A DNA stretch of 64,000 nucleotides from an uncultured Bacteroidia bacterium (GCA_902789245.1 CADAND010000016.1:1-64000), one strand, 5' to 3'. Positions 1 through 8,424 are shown, counted from the stretch's first letter. Notes: generated by a model not told the origin, from the letters alone. Program-made: numbers and translations.

Positions 1-131
1 ACGACCTCAAGTTTTTCTACTATCGTGGCCTTCGTGAATGGGGACACATCAACGGTTATCTGACTGACACTTGCCTCACGGCCCAGGACAACTACAAGGC
101 ACTTCTGGACTATTTTAAAATAAAATACTGA
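1..131 (+). CDS. C-terminal end of an unidentified protein (5' end outside window)
   Basis: Reading frame 3 is open from the first base of the window and encodes 42 residues before a TGA at 129-131 (starting DLKFFYYRGL, ending LDYFKIKY). The sequence is aromatic-rich and has no recognisable domain at this length. No terminator-type hairpin is obvious directly after it. Frame openness and plausible amino-acid content are the only support, so the product is left unnamed. Confidence 0.5.
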   Translation, partial: DLKFFYYRGLREWGHINGYLTDTCLTAQDNYKALLDYFKIKY

Positions 132-206
132 TAAAAGACCGACCCTGAACCAGCCACTCAGCGAACGACAGGTCTCCATCCGTATTGTGTTTTTTCGGGT
201 AATGCG

Positions 207-214
207 TATCTTTA
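207..214 (+). promoter_or_regulatory. Putative -7 box (TATCTTTA) before the small membrane-protein gene
   Basis: The octamer fits the Bacteroidota -7 consensus TAnnTTTG except for the last base. It straddles the outer edge of the left inverted-repeat arm (211-233), so the repeat would cover the transcription start of the gene at 249. A T-run at 190-195 is the only -33 candidate and is weak. Confidence 0.35.
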
Positions 215-233
215 CACCGATAAATCGGAATTT
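211..233 (+). repeat. Left arm of a 23-bp imperfect inverted repeat framing a small gene
   Basis: The 23 bases match the reverse complement of 460-482 at 21 of 23 positions; the two mismatches are adjacent. The arm ends 15 bases before the ATG at 249. Outside the arms the similarity stops, so the repeat has sharp ends, as expected for a recombination site or element terminus. No target-site duplication is visible in the bases just outside. Confidence 0.75.
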
Positions 234-248
234 AATGGAATAAATACT

Positions 249-461
249 ATGGCAACTTGGAGAATTATCATTAACGTATTCCTTATCATCGTCATTCTTG
301 GAGCCACAATTGCGATTATCTTAGATTATCGTGAGCATAAAAATGACGAAAGCATATCACCCGAGGACTTGAAAGCCCTCAGACGAAGTCATTTCAAGTT
401 TGCCATGCTCGTTGCTGCCTGGTTACTTTATGTCCACGTAGGCAGATTCTTCAACTGGTAA
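249..461 (+). CDS. Small two-segment membrane protein (70 aa), unknown function
   Basis: Residues 5-25 (IIINVFLIIVILGATIAIIL) are a clear transmembrane helix. A charged stretch follows (DYREHKNDESISPEDLKALRR), then a second weaker hydrophobic segment near residues 50-66 (FAMLVAAWLLYVHVG). The charged middle is probably a short loop. No family is recognised. The gene sits exactly between the two arms of an inverted repeat, and the right arm overlaps its stop codon. It is AT-richer than the neighbouring genes, in line with a mobile or acquired unit. A real gene is likely given the promoter-like box and protein-like composition, but its function is unknown. Confidence 0.6.
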   Translation: MATWRIIINVFLIIVILGATIAIILDYREHKNDESISPEDLKALRRSHFKFAMLVAAWLLYVHVGRFFNW

Positions 462-482
462 ATTCGAATTTATCGGTGTAAA
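460..482 (-). repeat. Right arm of the 23-bp inverted repeat
   Basis: Reverse complement of 211-233 with two adjacent mismatches. It begins inside the TAA stop codon of the 70-aa gene. Together the arms delimit a 272-bp unit. Confidence 0.75.
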
Positions 483-561
483 GCATCAATGATTCGCTGG
501 ATTCCCAGCATCCCTTCAAGGAGCCGTAGGTTCGAGATTCGGAGTGTTTGGACTACTAAAC

Positions 562-590
562 AAAACGGCAGCCGAACTGGCTGCCGTTTT
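562..590. terminator. Bidirectional rho-independent terminator
   Basis: Perfect 12-bp arms (AAAACGGCAGCC at 562-573 and its complement at 579-590) surround a 5-base loop. The stem ends in T4 on the plus strand and T4 on the minus strand, so it can end the rightward small gene and the leftward lipoprotein operon that stops at 617. The stretch 483-561 holds nothing recognised. Confidence 0.85.
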
Positions 591-616
591 CGTGTTGAGG
601 GAGCTAGGTTCGGGGA

Positions 617-1210
617 TTAATCGTAACACCACTCCTCCGGATCTTCGTCGTAAGTGTCGCAATAATCCAAGCAGATTGCTTCCCAGAAATCATCCCAGAA
701 GCCATTGCCGCCAAAGTCCACATGTGTCTGCTTGGCAAAGCCTTCCTGGCTTACGGTAAAGGACACGGTGGGGGAAGTGGCGCACCAGGCTTGAATCTCG
801 GCTGCGGTCTTGGCTACTGTGGGGGCCTTGGGCGTATTGCTGTATATATCGGCAATCTTTTTCCCATTCCCCAGATGGCCTCCATAAGCCGCAATCGTAT
901 TAAGATCGAGCGAATAAGTGCTTTCGGGGACTCCGAACTTGGGCGTTATTTTAGCCCAGACCCCCTCCGTGAGGGGTAAAGCGTCGGCCACAATGGTGAG
1001 TTTCCACGGAGTCTTGGTAACGATTTCCTTCTTCTTATCCCCGGTCTTGTCCACGTAATAGACCTCGACATTGGCCACTTTGAGAACATCCTCGGAGACA
1101 TTGACGGCGTAAACCATTCTCACGCTGGGCTTACCACCGTTCTTCTGACAGGCCGTGAAGGCGAGAGCGAGCAATAATGCGCTGGAAATCAATAAAAATT
1201 TTCTAATCAT
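617..1210 (-). CDS. Small lipoprotein of unknown function, last gene of the legumain operon
   Basis: The 197-residue product starts with a lipoprotein signal (MIRKFLLISSALLLALAFTAC, lipid Cys21). The mature part starts with a beta-rich segment (residues 29-125) containing KVANVEVYYVDKTGDKK and ends with an acidic, Cys- and Trp-rich tail (FWDDFWEAICLDYCDTYDEDPEEW) with four cysteines in the last 60 residues, possibly disulphide-bonded. No family is recognised. The start overlaps the end of the TlpA-like gene by 8 bases, so translation is probably coupled. The cysteine-rich tail next to a redoxin gene suggests, as inference only, that it could be a substrate or partner of that redoxin. Confidence 0.75.
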   Translation of the reverse strand: MIRKFLLISSALLLALAFTACQKNGGKPSVRMVYAVNVSEDVLKVANVEVYYVDKTGDKKKEIVTKTPWKLTIVADALPLTEGVWAKITPKFGVPESTYSLDLNTIAAYGGHLGNGKKIADIYSNTPKAPTVAKTAAEIQAWCATSPTVSFTVSQEGFAKQTHVDFGGNGFWDDFWEAICLDYCDTYDEDPEEWCYD

Positions 1211-1718
1211 GGCTTGTATAGTTTTGGGTTAGACTTTCTATTTCATCGGCCAGTTCCCGGGCCGAAGGCAGGTGTTCGTCCGCATGAATGTATCGTATGA
1301 TCCCCTGATCATCGCTGATGTAGATCCGGGGGATGCGGGATGGAGCAAAGCGCGAATAGATGCGGCGGCTCCTCTGCGGGGAGTACGTCATCGTGAATTC
1401 GGAAAACGCCCAGAAAGGCACGATGTCTGCGGCCGTGTTCTTACGCGCAATCAGCACGATGGGAAGACCCAGATCCATATCCCACAGCTTCTGAATCTGC
1501 GGCAGCAGGTGTCGGCAATCTATGCAATCCACCGAGAAGAAGACGATGACGCTGGGCTGGCCCAGGAGGTCGGCAGTGCGCACGCGCGTCCCGTTGTTCA
1601 TCCGCACCGAAAACTGCGGCAGCGCGTCTCCCGCTTCCAGATTCACCGGAAGTGGGTTGCCGCTGCAGCCAAAGAGCATCAACGCTGCAAGGAGTCCTCC
1701 AAATCGTTTCTTGAGCAT
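1203..1718 (-). CDS. TlpA/ResA-like thioredoxin-fold lipoprotein
   Basis: This 171-residue protein has a lipobox LMLFGC (Cys18) and a thioredoxin-like fold of the AhpC-TSA/redoxin type. A DALPQFSVRMNNG entry strand (residues 31-43) resembles the PDF motif of redoxins. The active-site CIDC is at residues 65-68 in SVDCIDCRHLLPQI, and a cis-Pro candidate P130 lies in SRIPRIYISD. Such membrane-anchored redoxins reduce or shuffle disulphides on the periplasmic face. The gene lies 12 bases after the binding-protein/legumain fusion and overlaps the next lipoprotein, so all belong to one operon. CIDC rather than CGPC or CxPC is unusual and may shift the redox potential. The substrate is unknown. Confidence 0.85.
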   Translation of the reverse strand: MLKKRFGGLLAALMLFGCSGNPLPVNLEAGDALPQFSVRMNNGTRVRTADLLGQPSVIVFFSVDCIDCRHLLPQIQKLWDMDLGLPIVLIARKNTAADIVPFWAFSEFTMTYSPQRSRRIYSRFAPSRIPRIYISDDQGIIRYIHADEHLPSARELADEIESLTQNYTSHD

Positions 1719-1730
1719 GCCTGGTGGGGT

Positions 1731-4046
1731 TTATGGTTGTTTCTTGATGAAAAAATCCTTCGGGCCGTTGATATACAGGTTGCCGAAATGGGTATGGTTG
1801 AAGATGCCGACATGCGAGCCGAGCGTGTGCCTGGCGCAATAGAGATAGAGGTCCCGGTAGGTGCCGTTGGGATTGGTCGAGGTGTGTCCCGCCAGGTTGC
1901 GGCTGAAGCGGTCGCACATCCACACATTCAGTTCGTTGCTCCAGGAATCCGCGAAAGATTGCTCGTAAGGACCGGCCGAGCAGATGGCCAATACCCCAGG
2001 AATGCCTTCCAGCGCCATGCCGATATTGGCCGAGTAGCAGGGCTCCAGACACACGAGCATCTGACGGAACTGATGCTGCCCGGCCATCTGGCTGATGGTC
2101 TTCGCCAGCAGGTCCGCCGTCATGCCCTCGGCGGGCGGATTGTCGCGCCACGCCATCTCATTGATGCCGCCCACGGCCTGGCTGTGACCGTGACCGCTCC
2201 AGAACAGCAGAACGTTTTGTCCGGCATCGGAGGGCAGCACCACCGGCGTCCGTGCCGTGGACACGCCCTTTAAGATGTTGACAATGTCGGCGGGCGCGAG
2301 ATCGGCGTTCTTATAGTCGACGATTGCGCCCGCGCGCAGATTCACGCCGTCCGAATCGGTGCGCACGGCCCCGCGGTCCGGGTTCTCCGGCGCATTGGCT
2401 ATATCGTCGGCGATGATGAGGATGATGTGATCGTCGTCGTAGCCGCCAGCTTTGAGCAGTTGGTAGATGTTCAGCACATCGGCCTCGTGGCGATAGTTCT
2501 GCCAACCATTGCTGCCCTGCACCAGAACGGCGTATTGATCCGAAAGCGCGGGATAAACGGGCGCAGATCCTTCATCGCCGTATTCGCGGTCAAAGCGCTC
2601 TTCTGCGTGCTGTACCGCCCAGTTCCAGGAGGCCATGGTCTCTCCCGTCTGGGCGCTGCCGGAAGCACTGAAATATCCTTGATTCCGGATGCGGCCCTCA
2701 GAGATGATCCAGTTTACGTAAGTGGTGTTGAGCGCGGCCGTATAACACTCCTTATCAAACTGGACGGGGCCGGAAGCGCCTTTGAAGCCGATCAACTGCC
2801 CGTTCTCCATGGCCGATAAATAAAGTTCTATGCCGGTGGCGTTCCAGGCATGGTTAGAAAGGAGGTTGTCGGTGGTGCAGATGGCGATGATCGCGTCGTT
2901 GAGGTCCGTTATCTCCGGGTGGTGCTCCAGATAACTGCCGGCGAAGGCCGTCAGCAGCAGGGCATCGTAGAACTTGCACTCGGCGAAGGTGGGCTTGGTG
3001 TCATAGCGGGATTCGTAGCTGAGCTCGAAGCCCGTGGTCGGGTCCGCGTACGGAGCGTAACCCTGATAGCCATTGGTCAGGACCTTGCCGCGCGGGCCGA
3101 GGGCTTCGATCGCCTCGTCGGTGAGGTTGGAGAGGGCGAAATAGACGGGAGCCCAAAGCGCCCGTCGGCCATCGTGGCCGCGTGCGTCGTCTTCGGGATT
3201 GTCGGGGTCCATGCCCATCCATTCGCTACGGATACGGGCAATCTGATAAAGCATCTCCGCGTCCCGAGCCACGATGAAGGAAGGAATGAAAAAGCTAAGG
3301 AAATAGGCGCTGCTCAACAACTCGTAATACTCTTGCAGGTACTCGTAGAGTGCTTCAGGCGCTGCGTATTGCTTGTTATACTCGAAGGAGATATCCAGTT
3401 CCTTCGCCTGGAACGGCGTCCACTCGAAGAAGGTCTGGCCATACGTGTCGGCAGGCGTAAAGAGGGCGGAATACCGGGCCAGATATACGAATGCGTCCTC
3501 GTCCATCAGGGCCAGGAAATTGGCATAGTTGTTCATTAGGACCTCGGACAGGGAGACATCCGTTTCCGTGAGGGACCACATGAACGGTTTCTGGCCGGAT
3601 CCGGTGCTGGTGATGGCAAAGCGGCGGATAACCGTCTCGCTGGTGGCGGTGGGCAGGATGAGCGGCTTGCCTGTCTTGTGGCAGTAGGGTGCCAGGCGGT
3701 TTACGTTGTCGCTGTCGAAGGGGCCGATGACTGCTATCAGGTCCTCCCGCTCAGAGAGATCCTTCCCCAATTGATCCAGGTCGTTGCCGTATTCGTCGTA
3801 CCATTCAAGCTTGAGTTGGATACAGAGCGTGTCCCGCAGTTGTCCTTGATGCAGGTTGTCTTTCATCCAGCTTGCCGTGCGTTCCAGCCTGGATTTCATG
3901 ATGGGGTCGTTCAGCGGCGCCACCACGGCTACCGTCTTTTCCACCCATCGGCGGGAATCCTTGTAGATGATGATGTCATCCTCCTTGTAGCAGCCTGTGA
4001 GCAGCAGGAGCGTCATGAGTATGTGCAGCAACCTATCTGTTTTCAT
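1731..4046 (-). CDS. Lipoprotein fusing a type I periplasmic-binding domain to a legumain-like (C13) peptidase
   Basis: The protein has 771 residues. The lipid anchor is Cys19 (LLLLTGC). Residues 36-445 look like an ABC-type amino-acid receptor: TVAVVAPLNDP at the first strand, AVIGPFDSDNV near 105, LPTATSET near 131, and GPVQFDKE near 426, typical of Leu/Ile/Val-type binding proteins. Residues 503-771 closely follow legumain: YAVLVQGSNGWQNYRHEADV, IIADDIANAPENP, then SGHGH with catalytic His619 and CLEPCYSANI with catalytic Cys670. Legumains cleave after Asn/Asp. It would sit on the periplasmic or outer-membrane surface with a ligand-binding head and a protease tail. Its 5' end overlaps the end of the upstream BMP-type gene by 14 bases. 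Domain identities rest on motif reading. The combined function (ligand-gated protease or sensor) is inference. Confidence 0.85.
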   Translation of the reverse strand: MKTDRLLHILMTLLLLTGCYKEDDIIIYKDSRRWVEKTVAVVAPLNDPIMKSRLERTASWMKDNLHQGQLRDTLCIQLKLEWYDEYGNDLDQLGKDLSEREDLIAVIGPFDSDNVNRLAPYCHKTGKPLILPTATSETVIRRFAITSTGSGQKPFMWSLTETDVSLSEVLMNNYANFLALMDEDAFVYLARYSALFTPADTYGQTFFEWTPFQAKELDISFEYNKQYAAPEALYEYLQEYYELLSSAYFLSFFIPSFIVARDAEMLYQIARIRSEWMGMDPDNPEDDARGHDGRRALWAPVYFALSNLTDEAIEALGPRGKVLTNGYQGYAPYADPTTGFELSYESRYDTKPTFAECKFYDALLLTAFAGSYLEHHPEITDLNDAIIAICTTDNLLSNHAWNATGIELYLSAMENGQLIGFKGASGPVQFDKECYTAALNTTYVNWIISEGRIRNQGYFSASGSAQTGETMASWNWAVQHAEERFDREYGDEGSAPVYPALSDQYAVLVQGSNGWQNYRHEADVLNIYQLLKAGGYDDDHIILIIADDIANAPENPDRGAVRTDSDGVNLRAGAIVDYKNADLAPADIVNILKGVSTARTPVVLPSDAGQNVLLFWSGHGHSQAVGGINEMAWRDNPPAEGMTADLLAKTISQMAGQHQFRQMLVCLEPCYSANIGMALEGIPGVLAICSAGPYEQSFADSWSNELNVWMCDRFSRNLAGHTSTNPNGTYRDLYLYCARHTLGSHVGIFNHTHFGNLYINGPKDFFIKKQP

Positions 4047-5076
4047 ACTCTTTCTCTTTGAGGATGGCCACCCTGCGCAGGCTGTCCAGATCCAGTTTTA
4101 CTTTTACTTTCGCTCCATTGATCACTACGCCCGTGGAGCCTTCCTTCAGCCCCAGGGTCTGGTGCTTGGGCAAATCGCCGTCCAGCCACAGGCCCACATA
4201 ATCCTCCATTACCCTGTCTATGTTTTTGATAATGGAGAAGTAACAGTATCTGTCGGCATTCAGGTCGCCGTCCACGCCGACGTAACCGAATGTAATCCAG
4301 ATAAAGGCCCGCATGGCCCGGATGAGACTGTGTATGGAGCCGCCGCAGATGGGGATATAGATGCTGTCGGAAAAGTATTCGTCTTCATTCAGGATGCGCA
4401 GCATCGTGGAATCGGCCACGGCGAATCCACCGGCCGGTTCGTCGCTCAGATAGCGTGCATGCAGGGGCATGGGGCTCCGGGGTGTGTCATTAAACCCCGC
4501 TGCAAAGCCTTCGGCAGCCTCCCGGACGGCCTGAGTGTAGGGATTGGCCAGAATGAGGGAGGCGGCAGTTTTGTCTGTATAATGCGCCAGGCATCCGCCC
4601 ATATACATGGCCCCATAATAGTCGATATACAGCGTGGATCCCTTGCCTTCCAGCGGCGTGGTGGTCTCCATATACAAGAGGTCCGCCCGGGGATTGACTT
4701 CCAGCCGGCGGTTGTTGGCGCGGATGTAATCATTGTAAACCGAGCTGGGCGTGATGAACAGGTGCCGGACGGTGTCCGTGACATCCTCCATCTGGGAGAA
4801 GATTTTTTCCAAGTAGGCCCTGCCCTGTTCCTCGCTCTCCGGGGAGAGCTGCAGCGTACGTAACCCATAGCGCTGTGCCGCCGTCTCCACGCCCCGATAA
4901 ATGAGGTCGCAATAGGAACGGTCTCCCAGGTCGTTGGGGCCGTAGAGAACGACCACCATGGGAGCCCCGTCGGCTTTTTCTTCGTTCGGATTGGGCACAT
5001 AAACGATGTCTCCTGCCTTGACGCAGGAAGCGAACAGTGCCAGACAGCAGCACAGAATGAGGGGCAGGCGGTTCAT
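4033..5076 (-). CDS. BMP/PnrA-family substrate-binding lipoprotein
   Basis: The start is placed at 5076 (MNRLPLILCCCLALFASC), which gives a lipoprotein signal with lipid Cys18 or so. An upstream in-frame Met would put 33 untypical residues before it. Body features fit the basic-membrane-protein (Med/PnrA) family: MVVVLYGPNDLGDRSYCDLIYRG near the N-terminus, GFAAGFN in the middle, and the C-terminal signature FGYVGVDGDLNADRY, then SIIKNIDRVMEDYVGLWLDG and LGLKEGSTGVVI. In other bacteria such proteins bind nucleosides for ABC import, but no permease or ATPase is encoded here. It is the first gene of a four-lipoprotein operon and overlaps the binding-protein/legumain gene by 14 bases, so two different ligand-binding folds are coexpressed. 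Confidence 0.8.
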   Translation of the reverse strand: MNRLPLILCCCLALFASCVKAGDIVYVPNPNEEKADGAPMVVVLYGPNDLGDRSYCDLIYRGVETAAQRYGLRTLQLSPESEEQGRAYLEKIFSQMEDVTDTVRHLFITPSSVYNDYIRANNRRLEVNPRADLLYMETTTPLEGKGSTLYIDYYGAMYMGGCLAHYTDKTAASLILANPYTQAVREAAEGFAAGFNDTPRSPMPLHARYLSDEPAGGFAVADSTMLRILNEDEYFSDSIYIPICGGSIHSLIRAMRAFIWITFGYVGVDGDLNADRYCYFSIIKNIDRVMEDYVGLWLDGDLPKHQTLGLKEGSTGVVINGAKVKVKLDLDSLRRVAILKEKEYENR

Positions 5077-5180
5077 TTGATGGGGGCTCTCTGCCATACA
5101 ATTCCGGGGCAATATACATATTAGTGCGCTCTTTTCCAAATTCTTTGTAACTTCGTGACGGAAAAAACTAACCACGTCAG

Positions 5181-6920
5181 ATGCAGTCGGTCCGGAATTC
5201 TCATATCATTCGCCACACGCTGAGGAATTACCTGGCGGCGGCCATTTTTGCCGGAATCATCATTCAGCTCAACTGCACCATCGACAGCATGGTGGCGGGA
5301 CAGTTCATCGGGGCCGACGCCGTGTCGGTCATCGTCCTGGCCCTGCCGCTGGTGAACATCCTCATGCTCCCGGGCACCATCCTCCTGATGGGCACGACGC
5401 TCCTGATTGCCCCGGCCTTCGGGAACCAGGACTACGGCCGGGTGAACCGGATGCTCACGGTGGGGCTGGCGTCGGCTCTGCTCGTCAGCGGGATCTTCAC
5501 GGCCCTGCTGGCGGTATATGCAGGACCGGTCTCCATGTTCATCACGCAGGACGCGCGTCTGCAGCCCATGCTGCAGGAATACTTCCCGTTTGCTTTCGTG
5601 GGAAGCTTTTTCGCCCTTTTCGCCTGCGCGGGCGGCCAGTTCGTCCAGATCAGCGGCCGGCCGCGGCTGGTGGCCTGGTTCGTGGGGATCTTCGGGATCC
5701 TGAACCTGGCCCTGGACATCCTCTTCGTGCGGGTGCTGGGGATGGGCATCCGGGGCGCGGCGGCGGGCACTTCCTCCGCGGCGGTCCTGGGCTTCCTGGT
5801 AATGGTCCCGTACCTGCTGCGGGAGCCGCGCCCGTACCGTTTGTGCTGGCCCGGATGGGCCCAGGTCGGCAAGTTCTTCCGGGAGATCCTGTCCCGGGGC
5901 ACCCCCGCTGCCATGACGGGCGTTTCGATGATTCTTCTGAATCTCGGCCTCAATACCCTGGTCCTGCACAAGCTGGGGGCCGACGGCATGTTCACCCTGA
6001 GCATCTGCATGCAACTGCTGATGATCTGCATGCTGGTGCTCACCGCCACGGGCGGCACCGTCACGGGGCTGGGCGGCATCCTGTCCGGAGAAGGGGACTG
6101 GGACGCCGTGGGACGGCTCATTTCCATCATCCTGCGGCTGTCGCTGGGGCTGGCGCTCTGCGCCGCTGTCCTGCTCCTGGCTTTCCCCGTCGGGGTGGCC
6201 TCGCTCTTCGGCGCCGATGCAGCCCTCGCACAGCTCTCAGCCGGCCCGCTCCGCATCTTCAGCGGCGTCTTCCTGCCGGCCACGGTCCTGATGACGCAGG
6301 CCAATGCCTTCCTGCTGGCCAAACGGGGCCGCCTGGCCGGCCTGCTGCAGGCGGGCATCGTCATCTGTACCCTGCCACTGGCCCTGGCCCTTTCCCGTTG
6401 GAACCTGTGGGTGGCCCTGCCGCTGGGCATGCTGCTCCCTATGCTGGGCGGCCTGGCGGCCGCGCCCCTTATCTCCAGAAAGGAAGGGAACTTGCACCCG
6501 GTCTGGCTGATCCCCGTGGGCGACACGCGGCATGCTTTCGCCGTGAGCGTGGGCTATTCCCGCGAAAGTGTCTCGCAGCAGTTCTCCCTGCTCCGTGAAA
6601 GACTGGAGGCGATGCATCTCCCTCCGGCCGAGAATACGGCCGTCACCCACTGCGTGGAGGAGATGATGCTGCACCAGCTGGAGATGGGGCAGTCCTGCGG
6701 GCTCCGGGGGAGCTTCGACGTGGGGATCGTGGACGGAGACGACCGTTTCACCATCCTGGTCAAAGCGGCCGGAAAGGCTTTCAATCCCCTGTACGCCTAT
6801 CAAGAAGACACCCCGGCGTCGCTGAGCCTCCGCATCGTGGAGGGCTACTGCCGGGATGTCAACTACCGCTATGCCAGCGGGGTCAATTGCGTCTATCTGA
6901 ATTTCGACAAAGAGCCTTAG
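5181..6920 (+). CDS. MATE-family efflux transporter with C-terminal HATPase-like domain
   Basis: Residues 1 to about 440 form the 12-helix MATE (MOP superfamily) fold, with typical starts such as MVAGQFIGADAVSVIVLALP. Such proteins export cationic drugs or metabolites in exchange for H+ or Na+. After helix 12, residues about 448-579 are soluble and resemble the anti-sigma/histidine-kinase ATPase fold: a degenerate N-box (CVEEMMLHQLEM, usual Asn missing), a G1-like KAAGKAFNP, and an end ASLSLRIVEGYCRDVNY then NCVYLNF. MATE proteins are normally about 450 residues, so the extra 130 are a true fusion. Lack of the canonical Asn suggests weak or no ATP hydrolysis. It is divergent from the lipoprotein operon and alone on its strand. 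Confidence 0.85.
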   Translation: MQSVRNSHIIRHTLRNYLAAAIFAGIIIQLNCTIDSMVAGQFIGADAVSVIVLALPLVNILMLPGTILLMGTTLLIAPAFGNQDYGRVNRMLTVGLASALLVSGIFTALLAVYAGPVSMFITQDARLQPMLQEYFPFAFVGSFFALFACAGGQFVQISGRPRLVAWFVGIFGILNLALDILFVRVLGMGIRGAAAGTSSAAVLGFLVMVPYLLREPRPYRLCWPGWAQVGKFFREILSRGTPAAMTGVSMILLNLGLNTLVLHKLGADGMFTLSICMQLLMICMLVLTATGGTVTGLGGILSGEGDWDAVGRLISIILRLSLGLALCAAVLLLAFPVGVASLFGADAALAQLSAGPLRIFSGVFLPATVLMTQANAFLLAKRGRLAGLLQAGIVICTLPLALALSRWNLWVALPLGMLLPMLGGLAAAPLISRKEGNLHPVWLIPVGDTRHAFAVSVGYSRESVSQQFSLLRERLEAMHLPPAENTAVTHCVEEMMLHQLEMGQSCGLRGSFDVGIVDGDDRFTILVKAAGKAFNPLYAYQEDTPASLSLRIVEGYCRDVNYRYASGVNCVYLNFDKEP

Positions 6921-8284
6921 CGCCTGCCGCCCTGCTGCTGCGGGACCGTAGGGGCGGTGAGCACCTGGGCGTTCATCCAGTCGAAGAGGTTGTGGAAACC
7001 CTGGGGTGCGACGGCGCCGCCGCCGTTGTTGGACGGCTGGAGTTCGCCCGTCGACTGCGCCTGGGCGCCCGTGACCTGGTCGTTGAAGACATAGACCCAG
7101 GAGAAGTGGCCCATCAGCCGCTGGCCGGGCGTGTCGGTGCCGGTCACGTTCTCGAACATGGACATCCAGACGTTCTTGGCACCGGCCTCGATGAGGCGCT
7201 TGTAGGTCGGGATGCAGTAGTCGGTCGGGCGGACCGTGGTGTCGTCGAAGGACTGCACGAACCAGATGTTCTCGCCGGCGATCTGCTTGATCTGCAGGTC
7301 GGAGATGTTGGCGTCAGCGAAGGCCTCGCAGGTCGGATAGGCGGCCGCGAAGAAGCCTGGGTTGCGCAGGAGCATGTTCATGGTCATGTAGCCGCCGTTG
7401 GAGCAGCCGCCGATGTAGACGCGGTTGCGGTCCACGTCCGGGTTCTGCGCGAGGTAGTGGTCGATGCAGGACTTGAGGACGTCGGAGTACAGGGACGGGT
7501 GGTCGCCGGCGCTGAAGCCCTTGGCGGTGTCCATCCACATGGTCGGGCACTGGACGGCGAGGACATAGGCGCCTTGCTCGCCGCCCTCGGTGGTGAAGTG
7601 GGACTGGATGTCGTTGCGGATGAGGGCCACGACCTCGTTGCCCATCAACTCGATGGAGACGTCGGTGCCGCCTTCGCCCATGCCGTGCAGCCAGATGATG
7701 AGCGGGTTGGCCTTGCCGTCGATACGGAGGGCCTCCGGCTCATAGGCGCCGTAGGTGAGGGTCTCGTCGCCCGGACGGCCGGTCGACGGCCCGGTGAAGG
7801 TGCCGCGGCGGAAGAAGTCGGACTCGGAGAGGAAGTTGCGGAGCGCGTGCGGGGTCTCGCATTCCACGGCCGTGTATTTCTTGCCGGCGGCCTTGACGCT
7901 CTTGCCCTGCTTGAGGGCGACCTTGACGGGGTAGGCCGTGCTCCAGGTACCCATGCCGCGGGAGACGAGCGGGGCGGCGCCGCGGGCCCGGCTCGGCTCG
8001 AGGCCGAAGGCGAGGTACTCGCCGCCGTCGGCCCATTCGCCGCGGTCGTCGCAGGTGTAGATGATCTTGACGTTGCGCTCCACGCCGTTGGTCTCGACGG
8101 TGAAGACCGCCGGATCCAGGACGTCGGGTTTCACTTCGGGCTTCACGACCACCAGGTTGACGGCGGTGGAGGCTTCGTAGGCGGTGATGCGCACGACCTG
8201 AGGGGTCATCTTCAGGGTCTGGGCGCCAGCCGTGGCCGCGATGGTCAGCGCCAGCGCGGCGAGGATGGATTTGGTACTTTTCAT
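6917..8284 (-). CDS. Secreted alpha/beta-hydrolase, carbohydrate-esterase/peptidase-like
   Basis: The start at 8284 (MKSTKSILAALALTIAATAGAQ) gives a clean Sec signal; an extra ATG lies one codon upstream. The product is about 455 residues. An N-terminal beta domain (to about residue 170) precedes an alpha/beta-hydrolase with IIWLHGMGEGG (oxyanion strand), GGCSNGGYMTM (nucleophile Ser about 295), SFDDTTV (Asp about 347) and MGHFSW (His about 393). This layout matches secreted esterases and prolyl-oligopeptidase-related hydrolases of Bacteroidota that deacylate plant or host glycans; the exact substrate is unknown. The C-terminus is a Gln/Gly tail (PQQQGGRR). It overlaps the end of the convergent MATE gene by 4 bases and precedes nothing in its direction. 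A GH2 gene lies just upstream on the same strand. Confidence 0.8.
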   Translation of the reverse strand: MKSTKSILAALALTIAATAGAQTLKMTPQVVRITAYEASTAVNLVVVKPEVKPDVLDPAVFTVETNGVERNVKIIYTCDDRGEWADGGEYLAFGLEPSRARGAAPLVSRGMGTWSTAYPVKVALKQGKSVKAAGKKYTAVECETPHALRNFLSESDFFRRGTFTGPSTGRPGDETLTYGAYEPEALRIDGKANPLIIWLHGMGEGGTDVSIELMGNEVVALIRNDIQSHFTTEGGEQGAYVLAVQCPTMWMDTAKGFSAGDHPSLYSDVLKSCIDHYLAQNPDVDRNRVYIGGCSNGGYMTMNMLLRNPGFFAAAYPTCEAFADANISDLQIKQIAGENIWFVQSFDDTTVRPTDYCIPTYKRLIEAGAKNVWMSMFENVTGTDTPGQRLMGHFSWVYVFNDQVTGAQAQSTGELQPSNNGGGAVAPQGFHNLFDWMNAQVLTAPTVPQQQGGRR

Positions 8285-8424
8285 CATGTGAAATATTGGT
8301 ATAATTATCAGTTTCGGTCTGTGCAAACAAATTTAATCATTTCCCGCAGAGGTGGAACACCGCGGGCCGAACTCTGAACAATCCGACCAAAAATTGCACT
8401 TTTAGAAGAATAATCGCCCGCCGC

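Noticed and set aside
521-561. tRNA-like fragment (GGTTCGAGATTC) as an attachment site
   Set aside because: It contains a T-loop-like string only; no acceptor or anticodon stem can be formed around it.
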